Counted from the first letter of the stretch, positions 35,571-49,311 are shown. The stretch: 64,000 bases of DNA from Viscum album (GCA_963277665.1 OY728142.1:5842001-5906000); one strand, 5' to 3'. Notes: generated by a model not told the origin, from the letters alone. Made by a program: numbers and translations.

Positions 35571-35830
35571 ACTTATTTTTTAGTGATGTAATTTTGTTAT
35601 TTTTATTATTTTGTTAGAAATTTATGTCCTTTTATCTTTCTATTTTTTATGATGGTGTCGTCTTATTTTTGAGGTATCTCCTTAGGTAAATGTTAGAGGA
35701 TTTGGTGGTTTGTGTTATCATTTTCATTTGGTTTTTATTCTCTAGGATAAGAATCATTTTATAGGTATCTAATGTAATGGATTGGAACTTCAAATCTTGT
35801 TACTTTTCATGTTTTTTTGTTGACGATTTT

Positions 35831-35854
35831 GGAAGGAAGACTAAGGAGGGAGAG
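35831..35854 (+). promoter_or_regulatory. E4 polypurine tract
   Basis: ggaaggaagactaaggagggagag is the longest purine-rich tract of the four chromoviruses. It should abut the 3' LTR at 35855 (ttagatttta). Confidence 0.7.
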
Positions 35855-38800
35855 TTAGATTTTATGATGATATTTTATCATTGGGTTATTTACCTATCAT
35901 GGTGGGTAGTGTTTAAATTTATAGGTTAATGGATGTAGTATGGATACTTCAATATTAAATACATAGATTTGGAGGTGCATTTTATTTAGTTATACCGATT
36001 TAGGGGTTACTGTATTGTGGCCCTTTGGCTACTCCATGGCCATGGTTTAGGGTTGATCATGATGAAAGTGTAGGTTAGGATTGTAGCATGTAAATCATTA
36101 TTTTGGTTTCATGCTTATAATGGAGTATTTTTTATTATTATTTTTGGAGTCATTTAATTATGGTCCTCATGTTGATTGTGTTGGGTTTGGGGGAAGGACA
36201 ATGTTACATGGTGTAGCATTTTCTGTGTTGTATTTCCCTTAGATACATCAAATATTTGTGTTAATAGTGATATGAACTTTAGGATCTGTGTATTTATTTC
36301 TATAGGGATTCTTGAACCTAGTTTGGATCGATAAATCTTGTTTTTTCCCTTTATTCCCTTGGTAATCCTTGGGTATAATTTTTCTATGATTTGGTGGCTG
36401 TTAAGGCTATGATTTTTATATTATTGAATTGTTATTAAGGATAATTGGTGGTCTTATATATTGGATTTTATCTTGATTTCATCACTTATTTTATTTGGAT
36501 TTCATAGTGATTGTGAAACTCTAGTGAGGTATGTGATTTAAGAACTATCCTTTATTGTAAACAAAATTTGGAAGTATCATGCCTATGTTTTTTCTGGTAG
36601 ATAGTAAGAACTAAAATAATTACTATAGTGGACTTAAAATAATTAAAATTTATGGTAAAGGGGTTTTTTGTATGTGATGTACCTTATTTATTATATTTCT
36701 TGTTAGGGGTTTATTTTTTATTGATAAATTTTGATTACAGATGTGATGATATACATATATGTTTTTCTTTTGGAAATTTAATTACTAAAATTTACAACAT
36801 AAAATGTATAATACTTAAAAATGGTAATTAAATAGTTTTGTGTAATATTTGTATCATGACGATCATGTGGTAAGAGATGAAAATGAAATTACTTGTTTAT
36901 TGAATCGATTATTACTTAATTTTTTATGTGATTTTTGTGATGTTAGGATTTTATGATCGTGGATGTTATAATTAGTTTTGGGTATTGAAATATGTTTTGA
37001 AGTAGTGCTACAACTTTTTTCCGAGGTTGTTGAGGGGAGAAATGGTAGTTGATGTGTGGTGATTTGGAATGTTTGGTTTATGTGGTGAAAATTATAGTGG
37101 GTTTGGATGTGTGTGGGGAGTAGTATTTGTGATAGTTATGGTAGTCATTGGCTTGTGTTGTAAAATGGGATTCTGTTCTAGATTCCCTATAGTGTCGAAT
37201 ATAGGATTGGTAATTATGGATATGGTACTTGGTTTAGGGGATGAAATTAAATAAACCATAGTCAATGTATAAAATAATAATAAATAAAGTAAATTGGAAA
37301 TGGAATAAATTAATTTGTTTATTGTCAAGATATTTTTTTGTCTTTAAATATGGAATTAAATGACATAATGGATGTAACATGGTTAGAAATTCATATAAAT
37401 AGAAATAGAGAAATTATATGATCAAATTAGAATTTTTGATTGGTTTATGTTGATAATTTTAATTATGTATAGGGATATATTAGTGGAATAATAATTAGTA
37501 ATGATTTTATACATGTGGTAACAGTAGTACACTAGTTTTTATTAGTGTGGTAGTGCTTTTTTCTGTAAACCTTGGGTTTTGATTATTTTTGGTTTCCAAT
37601 ATGTTGTATTTTCCTACCATTTATATACACACCCACACTTGAGTTGGATATTCTAACTAAAATATGATGGTTTTGGGTTCATTGTGTTATATATAAATAT
37701 CTAGGTTATTAAGAGAATAAATGGATAACTACTTCTTCTTACATGTTATCTCTTCCAGGCATAACACACGGTGATATTAGTACATGGTGGGTCATGCATG
37801 GAATGAGGAGGACACAAGGTTTATCTCCTTAATGTCCTAATAACATATTTTTATAGACATGGATATAAGGTTACATATGGATTTATCGATATGGACCAAT
37901 TTCATATCAAGATATTGGACCTAGTGGGAGGTTGGGATAGGTAGGTATTTGGTCAGACCCTCATCAGAGATAACATGAATATTGGGATTGATTACAACAT
38001 GAGATATTAGAGAACATGGGAGGTTGGGAAAGGTAAGGCTAGGGTAAAACCCACACCATCCATGACTTGATACATGTGTTATGCGATTGATAGATATGAA
38101 GGGAATGTGGGAAAACATTTTTTGTTGGGGAATGAATGTGAAAAACCAGTGGGTAATCAGTGAGGGGTACCCTCTTTATTATGTTATTATAATTGGTTAT
38201 CATATTGGGGGAGTAGACCTTGGTATTTTTTGGTGATAGTTGAACCAATAGGTGATTATTGGTTCGGTTTTCTGTTCATTAAATAATTATTTCACTTATT
38301 CCACTTTTATATGAGATGTATTGAGTATATTCCTACATATGAACACCCCTATATATATAATTATATTTTACATGTTTTGAGGAATGATTTAGTGAAAAAA
38401 TGTATTATACTAACTTAAAGATCAAGATTAGTTGTATTATTTATGCCTTATGAATTATTCAATAATTTTTTTATTTAGAGACTTTTTTATCTACATGACA
38501 TTACTTAAATTGTGGGATGTGATTTTATTTTATGTTATGGTTTTTATGGGTTGTTTATTTTATATATTCTTAGGATATATTAGGGTAATGTCTCCCATTT
38601 TTGTGACCTATACCCTCGATGGTAGTCACACACCCAGTGGTCTATTGGAGGACAACATTGATGGTTGATCTCATATTCACTATAGATATAGGAGGGGTTC
38701 TCGGTTAGGGTGAGTTGTGAAAATATTAATTTGGTTAAACGAAACTCTTTACACAAAGGATAGTCTAACCATAATATTTCCATAATTATATAGTAAATAA

Positions 38801-38880
38801 ATAGAGGAACGTTCATTCCTCCTACATCAATTGGGGATTCAGTGAATACAGAATAAGTATGAGGAAGAAACAATGACCAA
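35855..38880. other. Probable E4 3' LTR start, then unclassified DNA
   Basis: Position after the polypurine tract implies LTR sequence from 35855, but I could not match it by eye to the 5' LTR. It is G/T-rich on the + strand (about 36000-37250) and then ordinary AT-rich. Open frames at 37069-37328, 37921-38248 and 38432-38873 have no recognisable domains. Confidence 0.4.
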
Positions 38881-39204
38881 ACACTACCAAAATCACAAGT
38901 ATTAATGTAGGTATTATGCTAAAAATTCCATTTATTCATTTTTTTATCATTTATATTTTTTTAAACTCTATTAAATGATTCAGAGTGCTATTTTAAAATA
39001 ATCAAAATTTCCACTTATTAGTAATATTTTGTAACACCTTTTAAAAAACCATTATAAATCATTTCATGGTTGCTTTTTCAGAGTGATTTTTAATGTTTAG
39101 AAGTAGTCTGTTTTCATTTGTTAATAAAGTATTTTACAAAATAGCAATAGATTTAATTTTTTAAAAGATAATAATGATTATTTAAAAATATAAAATAGAG
39201 TTGT

Positions 39205-39367
39205 AGGACCTTCTCATCCAAGGCTCGGCTCAGGACTACCAAGTCTAGGCCCACTATGCCAACCCAAGCCTACATGCCTCAAGCCTAGGACCATGAGGCC
39301 AAATCGGAGCCCACCTCTCATCCAACCACAAGCCTGGCCCTGTCTAGGCTCAACCAGACTCACCCTA
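39205..39367. repeat. GC-rich patch with CCAAGCCTAG words
   Basis: An abrupt GC-rich block of repeated caagcctagg, aggctcggctc and aggcc words inside very AT-rich DNA. It is similar in character to the GC islands in the E1/E2 LTRs, in complementary orientation. Confidence 0.5.
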
Positions 39368-39469
39368 GAAAATTAAGCATGCATGTGTATAGTGATATTT
39401 TAACCCCATACCACTTTGTTATTCTATAAAGCCTTTGCTACTCCACCAAGCCCTTTATGTGATGACTAA

Positions 39470-39860
39470 AAAAAGATTAATATACTCATATATATAAATA
39501 TATATATAAAATATAAATAAAAATATATACCTCTATATATTTATTCATAATATAAATGTACATTCATATAAAAATATAATTATATATAAATTTATATAAA
39601 TATGGTTATATATAAATTTATAAATTTATAAAAATATATATAAATATCTATTAAATATATATATATATATGAATAAATTTATATAAAATTGTCTAAATTA
39701 TCACACATAGACACACACACAGATATATATATTTAATTATATATATATAAACACATATAAATACATGTAAATACATATACTAACACAATATATATAAATG
39801 TGTATATATAAAAATAAATATATATAAATATATATGCACACACACACACGCACAGATATA
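39470..39860. repeat. AT/CA microsatellite cluster
   Basis: Dense (ta)n, taaatata and acacacac tracts. A second cluster of the same character lies at 40790-41160. Confidence 0.85.
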
Positions 39861-40699
39861 TCAAGTAGAGGGGATTATAAATTGTAAACAACATTCACAC
39901 TCAAGAAATCTAATGGAAAAAGTCTCATCACTCCCCAAAAGGAATGGTGAGTACCTACTTGACATTTTTTATTACATATTTATGGCCCAAAGGCCAAATT
40001 TCTTGATGGCTCCAAGGCCCAAATAAATTTGGATCAATGTCCCATGAATGACATAACAATACAAACTATATGAGAAGACAATAATCATGATATTTCAGTA
40101 GTATTTATATGTCTTTTCGGCCCACTTTTCAGCACCATCACACCATATTGTGCCACCACAGCGTGGAAGGACACCACTCCATACCACATCGAAAATATAT
40201 TTGAGTACAAGGTCAGTTGATAGGACCCAATTCAATCATCCCCTTTTGAGCTGCCAACATAGTGACACATTCATGTCTTCATGTTACATCACCTTCTAGT
40301 CACATCACATCATTTGATAGGTCACATGAGAAGTAATGTCACCAATCATCATGCCTCCCCACCCCTACAAGTAATATTCATATTTTGTTTACCTCCATCA
40401 TATTATATTAGAAAACACCTCCTTTATACCTAAAAAATATGAGTGGGTAGAGGGTATAATGATAAGAGTCGACACACCCATCACTCTTTTGAGTCACCAA
40501 CCTGGAAACGCTTATGAGATCTCATGTCGCACCGCTTTCCAAGTGTCATCGTGCCATTCACCATGTTCCATTATACTAAATTGATTCTAACTTTGGTGTC
40601 CCAAAATAATATTGGCCCAAATACCAAATTATATGGCTTGAAATCCCATTTTAGGTGAATAGTATCACTACTATAGTACCCACACCACTACAGTGCCAT

Positions 40700-42274
40700 G
40701 AAGATTCTCCCCCACCTGATTTGAACCAGGGTTTCATACATCATTATATGGTGAATTTTACACTTGATAAATCCACAAAATTCAAATTAAATTTAATTAA
40801 ATATATAAAAAATATAAATACATATATGTATACACTTAAAATCATATAAATATCCAAAAATATTTATTAATATAAATAAATTTACATGAAAATACATACA
40901 TTCATATAAATATCTATAAAAATATATAAATATAAATAAATTTACATAAATATATACAAATAATTATGTATATATATAATTAAATATAATAATATATATA
41001 TACACACACAGACACATATATATATATATACAAAATACATATAAATATAAAAAAATTATACATAAATTGATATATATATATATATAGACACACAGAGACA
41101 CTCATATAAATATCTATAAATATACACACATGTACACATTTATTAACCTTTAACATACCGCTTTAAGAAATGTCCATGGTAATCAAGGAAATCCTTAGCA
41201 CATAAGACACAACAGAAAAATAAATCACCATAAGGGGGATTCCCATTATAATTTCAAGACCATCATATCAATAGAAATGTAAATCCAAGGAATAAATTTA
41301 CACCTCAACTAAAAATATCAATAATACCCTCTTAAACAAAGCATAAATACCATTGAATAATCTAAAATTAGGCAACCTTAACATAAAAATAGCTTTAGAG
41401 GTCTTCCAGACCTATTTTGACTAATAAAAAGTAGAATAAATGGTCTCTTCACTTTAAATTTCATAGATATCATCTTATTTTTTAATTTGAGAGTTTGTGG
41501 ATCCCAAATGAACACCCTTATAAAAATTAACGACTATTTTAAGTTGAAGTCTAATTTTCATCTTTTATAAGTAATTAATAATTTTTTTAATGTTAACTAT
41601 TACCATTTTTTAACCAATACGGTAATATTAATTTTCATAAGAATCGAATTAATAGGTCGTAGAGCATAAATAACCAATGTGATTATAGTTAATAGATGAA
41701 GACTCATTTTGGGTCTTAATATGTGTGTGGGTGATGGGTGAGTGGGCGGGGGTGTGTGCTTACATGTAAATACAAGAATATATGAATACTTTTAAATTAA
41801 TAGTTACAAATTAATAATTACTAATTATTAAATAATTGATAATTAATGATTAATGATTAAATTAGATAATTATTACATAATTATAATAATTAATTAATTA
41901 TTTATTCCAATCTTCAATAAGAAATGACAAACATTTATAAATAATAAATAATAATTATTAATTTATTAATTATTAGTTATTAATTATTTATTATTAATGA
42001 GTAACTAAAATTTTAATTAATTATAATTAATTATTAATTATCATTAATTTAAGGGTGTATTTTAAAAACAACTAATAAAATTTAATTAAAAATCAATGAT
42101 GGTTTTAACTGCCACTAAAAGTTGTCACTAAATGGAGAGTTTTTATAATAAAACATTATGAATGAGAGATGGTTTTCTAAAATAATTGTTAAAAAATAAA
42201 AAGAAACATTTATAAATGGTTTTGAATACCACCACTAAAATATTTTCACTAATAAAATTCTCTTTTTCCTAGGG
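40700..42274. mobile_element. CACTA-like element, left edge unresolved
   Basis: It shares with the CACTA element at 59427-61312 an AT microsatellite followed by a conserved block (41270-41560 here, 60530-60840 there): ggaataaatt, then cactaaaaat or its decayed form, then ccctcttaaac, then tttagagg, then cccaaat and aagttgaagt. The right end has sub-terminal repeats (ggttttaactgccactaaa, ccaccactaaaatattttcactaa) and terminates tttttcctaggg, a one-base variant of the usual ...TAGTG. Candidate left ends begin CACTAC at 40666 and 38882; neither gives a matching target duplication. Confidence 0.6.
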
Positions 42275-43813
42275 TGAGGACTTATTCAAATAAAGAACCC
42301 ATCAAAACCTCAACCAAACATCAACCAAACCAATTCTAACCAACTTCTATAACCCTTGAGAGTGGATAAAACAATAATAAAGTGATGGAATGAGAGATAA
42401 AGAGCACATTAGATAAAAAGGGATTGATATCTTGATATTGATGAATAAAAACATTAAAGGACAACCAAAGATCACCAAATACAATAAACAAATCAACTAG
42501 GGTTCGAAGAAGGTTAATGGAATTTTTTAGAATTTAATTCGGTAGTTGATTTTATATTAAAAACATCAGAATATAAAATCATTGTATGACGAGGTTTGTC
42601 ATAATATAATGATGGTATGATCTGTGAATCCCAACATTATCATATTCAAATCTTGAGGAATCAAATCTTTTTGAATTTATATAAATATGGAAGGTCATAA
42701 CACTACATAAACCTCCACACCACAACTCTTAAATTCTTGAGAATTGTGCTACAATCATTAACCTCCAAAATCATGAACCAGAAAACCCCTTAGAAAAAAC
42801 CACAACACGATAAGGATACCACTAAATAATTCCCTGAATATAGTGACACCAAGATTTAATAACCATGACCTTCAAGTTGTGATTGTAACATACACATCAT
42901 AATTCACTATACCAAAACATAAAAACCAATACTCATCCATCAAAAGGCACAAATTTCTTTTATGGCCCATGCTTTTCATTGCAACGCATCACTACAAAGT
43001 GTAACCACACTGATCGCAATGTAGCACACTAGACAATGAAAACCCTTCTCCTCTAACCAAATAATAAAGGTGGAACACTATGGGTCATAGTGTGATGTGA
43101 TCTTCAAACTAAAATTATTAACCAATTTTTTGTTATCCCCTATCATTAACCTCAAAATCACCCTTAAACACCTTCAACTCCTCAAATAAATTATACAGAG
43201 GAGTAGAAGGAATATAGGACTATACAAAAATGGTTTAGCGATAGTTTCAGCAATAATAAGGCTTAACGAACTTTTAGTGGGATCTATAATTTTGGTTAAT
43301 ACTATTATAATATTTTTATCTTTATGATTTAATATAACATGATATTATGATGAAATTATTTTTTATGATAGATGGGGATAAATATTCAACTTCTTATCAA
43401 TCAATGAACCTTAGTGAGTATTAAGAGTTTATATTTTATTAATGTTGGCATCTAAGCTTTGTAACATGATATGATGTGATAGTAGACATTACAATACTCA
43501 TATCTCCCTCATTATATATTTTAGAAGAGTAGTGAACGTATAATATTGGTTTTGAACAAGTGGGGGATATAAATTCATTCACTAGATAACCATGACATGA
43601 TAGGAAATCAGTGAGCAACATTAATTCAACATGTTGACCGAAGTGGTTTAAACTAAATAGTTCAATATTTTAAGAATTTTATTTCGATATCAATATGGAT
43701 TACTAGTGACAATGGTGATGATTTTTAATGATAATGATTTATACTTTTTATAGGTTAATATGGACTTCTCATAATATAGATATGAACTTTTTGTGAAGTG
43801 ATATTATTCTTGA
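42275..43813. other. Unclassified AT-rich DNA
   Basis: No coding motif, LTR end or array recognised on either strand. Confidence 0.5.
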
Positions 43814-45395
43814 TGTACTTATTAGACCAGTACAGACACCTGAGAATGTGTGAATCAAGTATTGACTAATTTATTCAAATTAAAAACAATCCTTTTACCC
43901 TATTTAGAATTCAAACTATGTTTTCAGTTAGTGTTATTGGATTTATATAATAATTTATCAAGTGACAATTTACTCCATGCATGTGATTAAAATAGATAAA
44001 TACATGTTGTATTTTTACAGGGTTCAATGTAAATTCCTAGTACAGGACATGATTGGTTATTCCCCCCAATCATGTATTATCCAATCTAATCATATTTCAA
44101 TTACAATTTGTGGAGTTTTTCACATCTATAATTAAAGCATATCACTGGACTTCTCTTGCCTATTTCTTATAGGACTTCCTTTTACAATTCCACACTGTGT
44201 TCATTGAGTTTCATCATAATCTCACTGTATAAACTAATTAAGTTAGGTTATATGGAGTACCACCATATCCAATTATATTATATGTCATATTTTACTAAGA
44301 AACAATCTAACACATTCATGAATTTAAAATAGATAAAAGGCACATGGTATTTTTACATGGTTTGGAACAAAGACCAACTCCTTAGGGTGATTTCTCATTC
44401 CCCCCAATCTTGGAGTATCCACTATAATAAAATTTGAATTGCAATTAGTGTTGTTTAACACATATAAATTTATAGTGCCTTACTGTACTTCTATTTTATG
44501 CTTCACATAGGTTTTCATTCTATAGCATCACACCATATTCACAAAGTCACGCTGTAATCTCCATGTATACCCTAGGTTTCATAGATTTTATGGAGTCCCA
44601 CCATATATAAGAAGGTGCTTGACATGAAGTTATTCTATGTAAGTGGGTATTTATATGGAATATGGATGTCACAATATCAACAAATTATAGCTACTCCTTA
44701 TCAAATTAGTATATTTGAATACCTAAATATCATTATCATAGAAAATTGTAACTTGGTTCCTCATTTGGTCTCAACTTCATAGTTCTTCAACAAACCTACT
44801 CACCTGGGTTTCTCTCATATATTTACTCAAAACCTTCATCTATCTCAAACTGATCTCGAAATGATGGTTAGTTGCACATTTTCTTCTTCTTCACTACATT
44901 ATATAATAGATTAATCTTCTTTTATTTATGAGATATGTTCATCTCTAAGATACACAAAGATTTCACCCAAAAAAGAACACTGGTTGTGTCTTCTTTTTCT
45001 AATGTATTCCTCCTCATGACTAACACCTTATAAAATTCATGGGTGACTAAATTAAATGATCCTTTAATTTTTTATTCCCATAAGTGGTATAATGAGAGGA
45101 TAAAGTTGCATCCATCTCAAAATCACAATAAAAGAGTACCCCTTTTGGGTTTCCAACAATTCTCATGCACTAATTTTTCAAATAAAAGGATATTATATAA
45201 ATACACTCATTTATTGTTTATTTTTTAAAAACTATTCTTAAAAATATCATCACTAAATCTCTACTACAATTTTGGCTTCCTCTGCCTAAAAATATAACTA
45301 TTTAAATTCCACACATCAAATTTCTATAACTGTATAAAATACATATAAAATAGATGCAACATCGAACTCATCTTCTATTACTCATTACTCATGTC
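43814..45395 (-). repeat. Copia LTR, left copy (3' LTR if one element)
   Basis: Homologous to 62275-63490 from gtctagtgcagacacc-type text through the attcccccaatc block, the ttcttcaacaaacc block and on to catcactaaat and tataaaatac words. It contains an internal duplication: two units of about 338 bases, starting at about 43985 and 44325, each with attccccccaatc, cactgt/ctgta and tggagt(a/c)ccaccatat. The right-hand LTR has one such unit. Confidence 0.75.
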
Positions 45396-46249
45396 TTTGG
45401 AAAATTAAAAAAAATCATTATCAATAACTCAAAAATTCTAGAAAATCCTTGAATCAATCCATTGTGGGAAATGATGAATAGAAAATTTTGTTTCAATGTA
45501 ATATAATTTGAATTACTCTTGAAACACCCATTTACTTATTCAATAAATACACAAATTAGTCCTACATTTTTTATTTAACAAAACACACAATGATCATTGT
45601 TTTTATAAGATTGATGATATTCAGAACTCATAATCATATCTTCATAAAATGATTTTTATTACCTCAAAAAAAAAATTGTTGGAAACTCCTGTTTTCATAA
45701 ATCTATGATATTTCCTTTATATCAAAAAATATTGGTTCCTCTTACTTCTCATGTTTGAATCACACATGCTTCATGTTGTTTGTGATATTTAAACCATGAA
45801 AAAATAGATCTTGTATCATCCCAAATATGATTTTTATTGTTCATAATAAAAAGTACATAAATATTCAAAATTTAACCCGATACATATAAAAAATTTCTTT
45901 AGATGAATCCTAATGTAGAATTAACATGTGTGGATATCTGGTGCATGTGGATCTGCTTATGTTGGCTAAAATTACATTATGAATTTTGGATTTTTATTCA
46001 TGGATTCAACTATGTTTCATTCAACTTCATGGAACAACATTTAGGTATATGGACCTTGAATTATAATACATTGTATTATTTGGATATGTGATGTTCAAAT
46101 ACTGTATTAAAATCCATCATGTGAGGATTTTTTATGCGTCACTGGATTTGGATTTGTGTAGCTTCATTCATATACATAGTTTATAAATTTGGATACATGA
46201 AATGTGTGGGTCATTCATTTATGTGGATTTGCATATGCTAGAACTCTCT
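45396..46249. other. Possible copia interior, not readable
   Basis: Lies between the left copia LTR and the E2 insertion. Repeated words such as atgtggat(c/t)tgc and ttggatacatg occur, but there is no recognisable coding. Confidence 0.4.
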
Positions 46250-47585
46250 TATAGAGACCCATAAATTCCATATAAATATTTTTTCTAATTATATAAATTT
46301 TTTAAGACACTACAAAAATTTATGGCACGTGATTCAAAGGCCCAAAGAGTCCAAAATATAATTTTGAAACTTTTTAAGGTATATTCAGTAAACGTGTGGG
46401 TGGGAATTTCAATATATTGAACCGGTTCTCATATTGAAAATAAAAGGGCACCACTGAATTTGCAGTGGCAAAATTAACTTAGGATAAGCTTAACTTCGAC
46501 CAGCAAGGGTCAGATGAAAAAGTTAATTTTTGGCCTTTCAGAAAAAAAATATAAAATAAATAAAAGTTATTTTATTCTCTCTTTAAAACTATTGAGCGAC
46601 GGTGGGGGGACCGCTGATTTAACATGTCATTTAATAACTTGTTATAGTTGGTTGTTTGACTACACCATCAGGTAATTAATGATTTGATTAATTATTTTAT
46701 TAATGAATCACATTGATGAGCGGTGAGTTAGACTCTTTAACTCTAATTTTATACAAATCTTTGGATAAAAGGATTGGAAAACCGTGGGAGAATGCTTGAT
46801 GAAGTGCCAGTGAAAAATCCTCTCCAGCGAAGAACAAAGAATGAACGAAATTTTTTAGGATTTGAACCAGAGATCAACAAATGCCAACGAATGTCTTCAA
46901 TAAACAAATTCTACTCCTTTTTCATCATCGAATCTAATCTGTTCAAGGTAGGGGTTTTATTTATTTGAAGTGAATTATTTAATCAACATACCCCATTCAT
47001 GAATTATATGAAGAACATGGATCAACCAACTAATGGGTTGATCAAAAATTCATTTGAATCTATAGGTGGTTATTGTGGGAAATTAATCTGGGTATTGATT
47101 TGATTACTTTCCTTTGTTTAAACACTAATGTGGAGGGCATGGGTCAATCCGAATAAGCCCTGAACCCTCCACCGCTCTCGGTTTGGATGTGTTCTTCATG
47201 TATGAATGTTCAACTTGACGACAACGCGGAACCAAGTGCCACGTAGTGAAGGTAGTGTCCCATGAGGCATGTAGCCACATACGGAAAGAAAATCAGACCA
47301 TCGGAGGTTCACCAGTGGCCTGCAGAAGTACCGTTGGGGGTAGCCGTGAGGAGGTGACATCGCCCACCAGCTCCGCAGAAGACAGGGGCGGCTGGACGAC
47401 GCCGATGGCATTGATGATAGGTAGCGTACCATAGAAAAGAGGCCATGACTTCAGACATGATGGAAGTGGACCCATGTTCGTGGATTTCACACTTGACCAG
47501 TCCACTGGACCAGTCAGCTGGAGGGGTGGTGCCGACCTGACACCACTGTTGGAAAACCATGACGGACCCACGTCCATTCGGGGGA

Positions 47586-47599
47586 GGGGGGGGGGGGGG
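47586..47599 (+). repeat. Run of 14 G
   Basis: A pure G tract in the E2 5' LTR GC island, preceded by ggggga and followed by accgcgcgc. The 3' LTR equivalent near 55219 has only five G followed by aactggga. Confidence 0.85.
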
Positions 47600-48140
47600 A
47601 CCGCGCGCAGCCGGTGGACCAGATGGGGTTCAGCCAGTCTGGTCCAGGCCTAGTGAGAGGGCTCGGCCCAGGTCGGTTGATACTTAGGTCAGACCTGGGT
47701 TGGGTCGGTTCGGCCGAGACCGGGTCGTGTCAGGTCGGACAGGACCCAGACCTAGTTTGACATAGTTCTGCTTAAAGGTCCATAAATCCTAAACCAAATT
47801 TCCATTTTATGAACCATCTAAGGTGATGGAAAACTTGGGATGAGATAGCCCTTTTTAGATACTTCACTTGGGTTTTAGGAAAAAATGGAACATGACCAGG
47901 TTGGATTGAACTCGAATCCAACCGGGCCCTCGGTACTAAAATTCTTATAACTTACAGACTGGGCATCCGATCGATGCACCGTCTTTTGCATCAGAACCCT
48001 TCGGACATGACAGTTCTTCAGGTTACTTCTCTGTGGGACTTTGTGGAAGTTGATGTATGACTGAGGGCTTGAGGTTCAGAACCTAGGGAACACAATTTCA
48101 CCTAGTTCGAGAATCCTTTGGCTGGATGGAAATTGAAGAG

Positions 48141-48370
48141 TGACCCTTTGTGGATTGGAATTAGTGAATTACGACCCTGTATAGATCAAATACTTATGAC
48201 CCTATGTGGATCAGTAGTAGCACAACCCAACATGGACCATCCTTAGAGAGACATATCATGGATCAGTGACTTACGACCATATGTGGATCAACGACTTACA
48301 ACGCGGTGTGGATCGACGACTTACGGCCCTGTGTGGATCAATGACTTACAACCCTATGTGGATTGGCAAT
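48141..48370 (+). repeat. 27-base tandem array in E2 5' LTR
   Basis: About eight copies of gacttacgaccctgtgtggatcaa-type units, with one divergent stretch in the middle (48220-48260). Same position in the LTR as the E1 25-base array; only (t)atgtgg(g/a)t is common to both. Confidence 0.85.
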
Positions 48371-49032
48371 AGAACAACTTCTTTATGGTTCTATAGGGGA
48401 ACATCTCCACTGGATATTATGATTTATCTTTACGACTAATCATCATTATTCCTATTCTTTAAGTTATATACCATGTGTGAGATTATTCTTTTAATTTATT
48501 CTTTGAGATTGAGATCATGCTTTGTGGGTTTCCTTTGTCGAATTTTTGGAGACCCTAGGGAGTCTTGTGGTCCCTATTGGGTATTGTTATATTCACCCCT
48601 GCACGGACTTCGTCTGCACCTTGTTTTGTCTTATGCAGATGATAGACAACATTGACTAAGATCTAGGAGCCAAGACAAGACGGTGCACCGAGGTGAATGG
48701 TTGATGTGTAGAGCCGCGGTGATGAGCTATACCTACCCATCAAGTAGCATCCTTGGTGGATGAATTCAGTATTTTTTCCCCTTTCTATTTTACTTTATTT
48801 TAGTTGGTTTTGTATACTTGAACACTCTACTTCAGTTCAAAATATTTACATTTAGCATTTATACTTCGTGATTTCACTTGTTGTGTAACTGGTCTGTGTG
48901 TTTGTAGGTTTAAAGGAAATTCCTTCCCTTTTTATGTATTTTCCATTTCAGTGCTAGTCACCCACCCCTGGCCTATGGAAGGCAGGCTTGGGGTAGTTAC
49001 AACATGGGTCCCGGGGGATGGGTCATGATAAA

Positions 49033-49047
49033 TTGGTATCAGAGGAG
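49033..49047 (+). promoter_or_regulatory. E2 primer-binding site
   Basis: ttggtatcagaggag is almost the canonical initiator-Met primer site, two bases after the LTR. Confidence 0.92.
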
Positions 49048-49311
49048 TCGGTTCTGTAAAAAAGCTATGTCTCTGATATTTTTAATGGGGAAATAGAGTT
49101 AACTGTGTTGAGTTTTAATTTCAGTATAGGGAGTAAAATGTTGGTGTGGTGGCTGACGTATCCACACAACAGGACCCTGAATTTTGTTTTTCGACATGGT
49201 ACATGAAGACACTAATTGCATGTGTCTTTGAAATGTTTTTATTTTTGATCTCTTTTGAGTCATCTCACCAGGTATAAATTATTGACCAAGGAATATCTGT
49301 TTCTTTACAGG

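Larger units (their letters stand above)
32948..35854 (+). mobile_element. Chromovirus E4 interior, gag and protease deleted
   Basis: The primer site at 32951 is followed within about 700 bases by RT, compared with about 2 kb in E1 and E2, so gag and most of the protease are missing. RT, integrase and chromodomain follow in order, ending in a purine-rich tract at 35831-35854. The 3' LTR should begin at about 35855, but I could not align it with the 5' LTR. Confidence 0.82.
46250..49030 (+). repeat. E2 5' LTR
   Basis: Starts tatagagaccc (decayed tgtaaagaccc) and ends gggtcatgata. Contains a TATA-like ggataaaagg at 46763-46772, matched in the 3' LTR at 54387-54396. Also holds a GC island (about 47220-47770) with a 14-G run, a 27-base array (48141-48370) and a U5 tail closely similar to E1. 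Confidence 0.9.

Noticed and set aside
37069..37328. Overlapping opposite-strand frames of 61 and 78 codons
   Set aside because: Simple V/G-rich and T/I/N-rich sequence with no motif; expected by chance in G/T-rich DNA.
40666..40690. CACTACTATAGTACC as a CACTA left end
   Set aside because: No matching three-base duplication at 42275 and no sub-terminal repeats follow; kept only as a candidate.
45903..46091. 62-codon + strand frame
   Set aside because: No domain, and lies in probable copia interior on the wrong strand.
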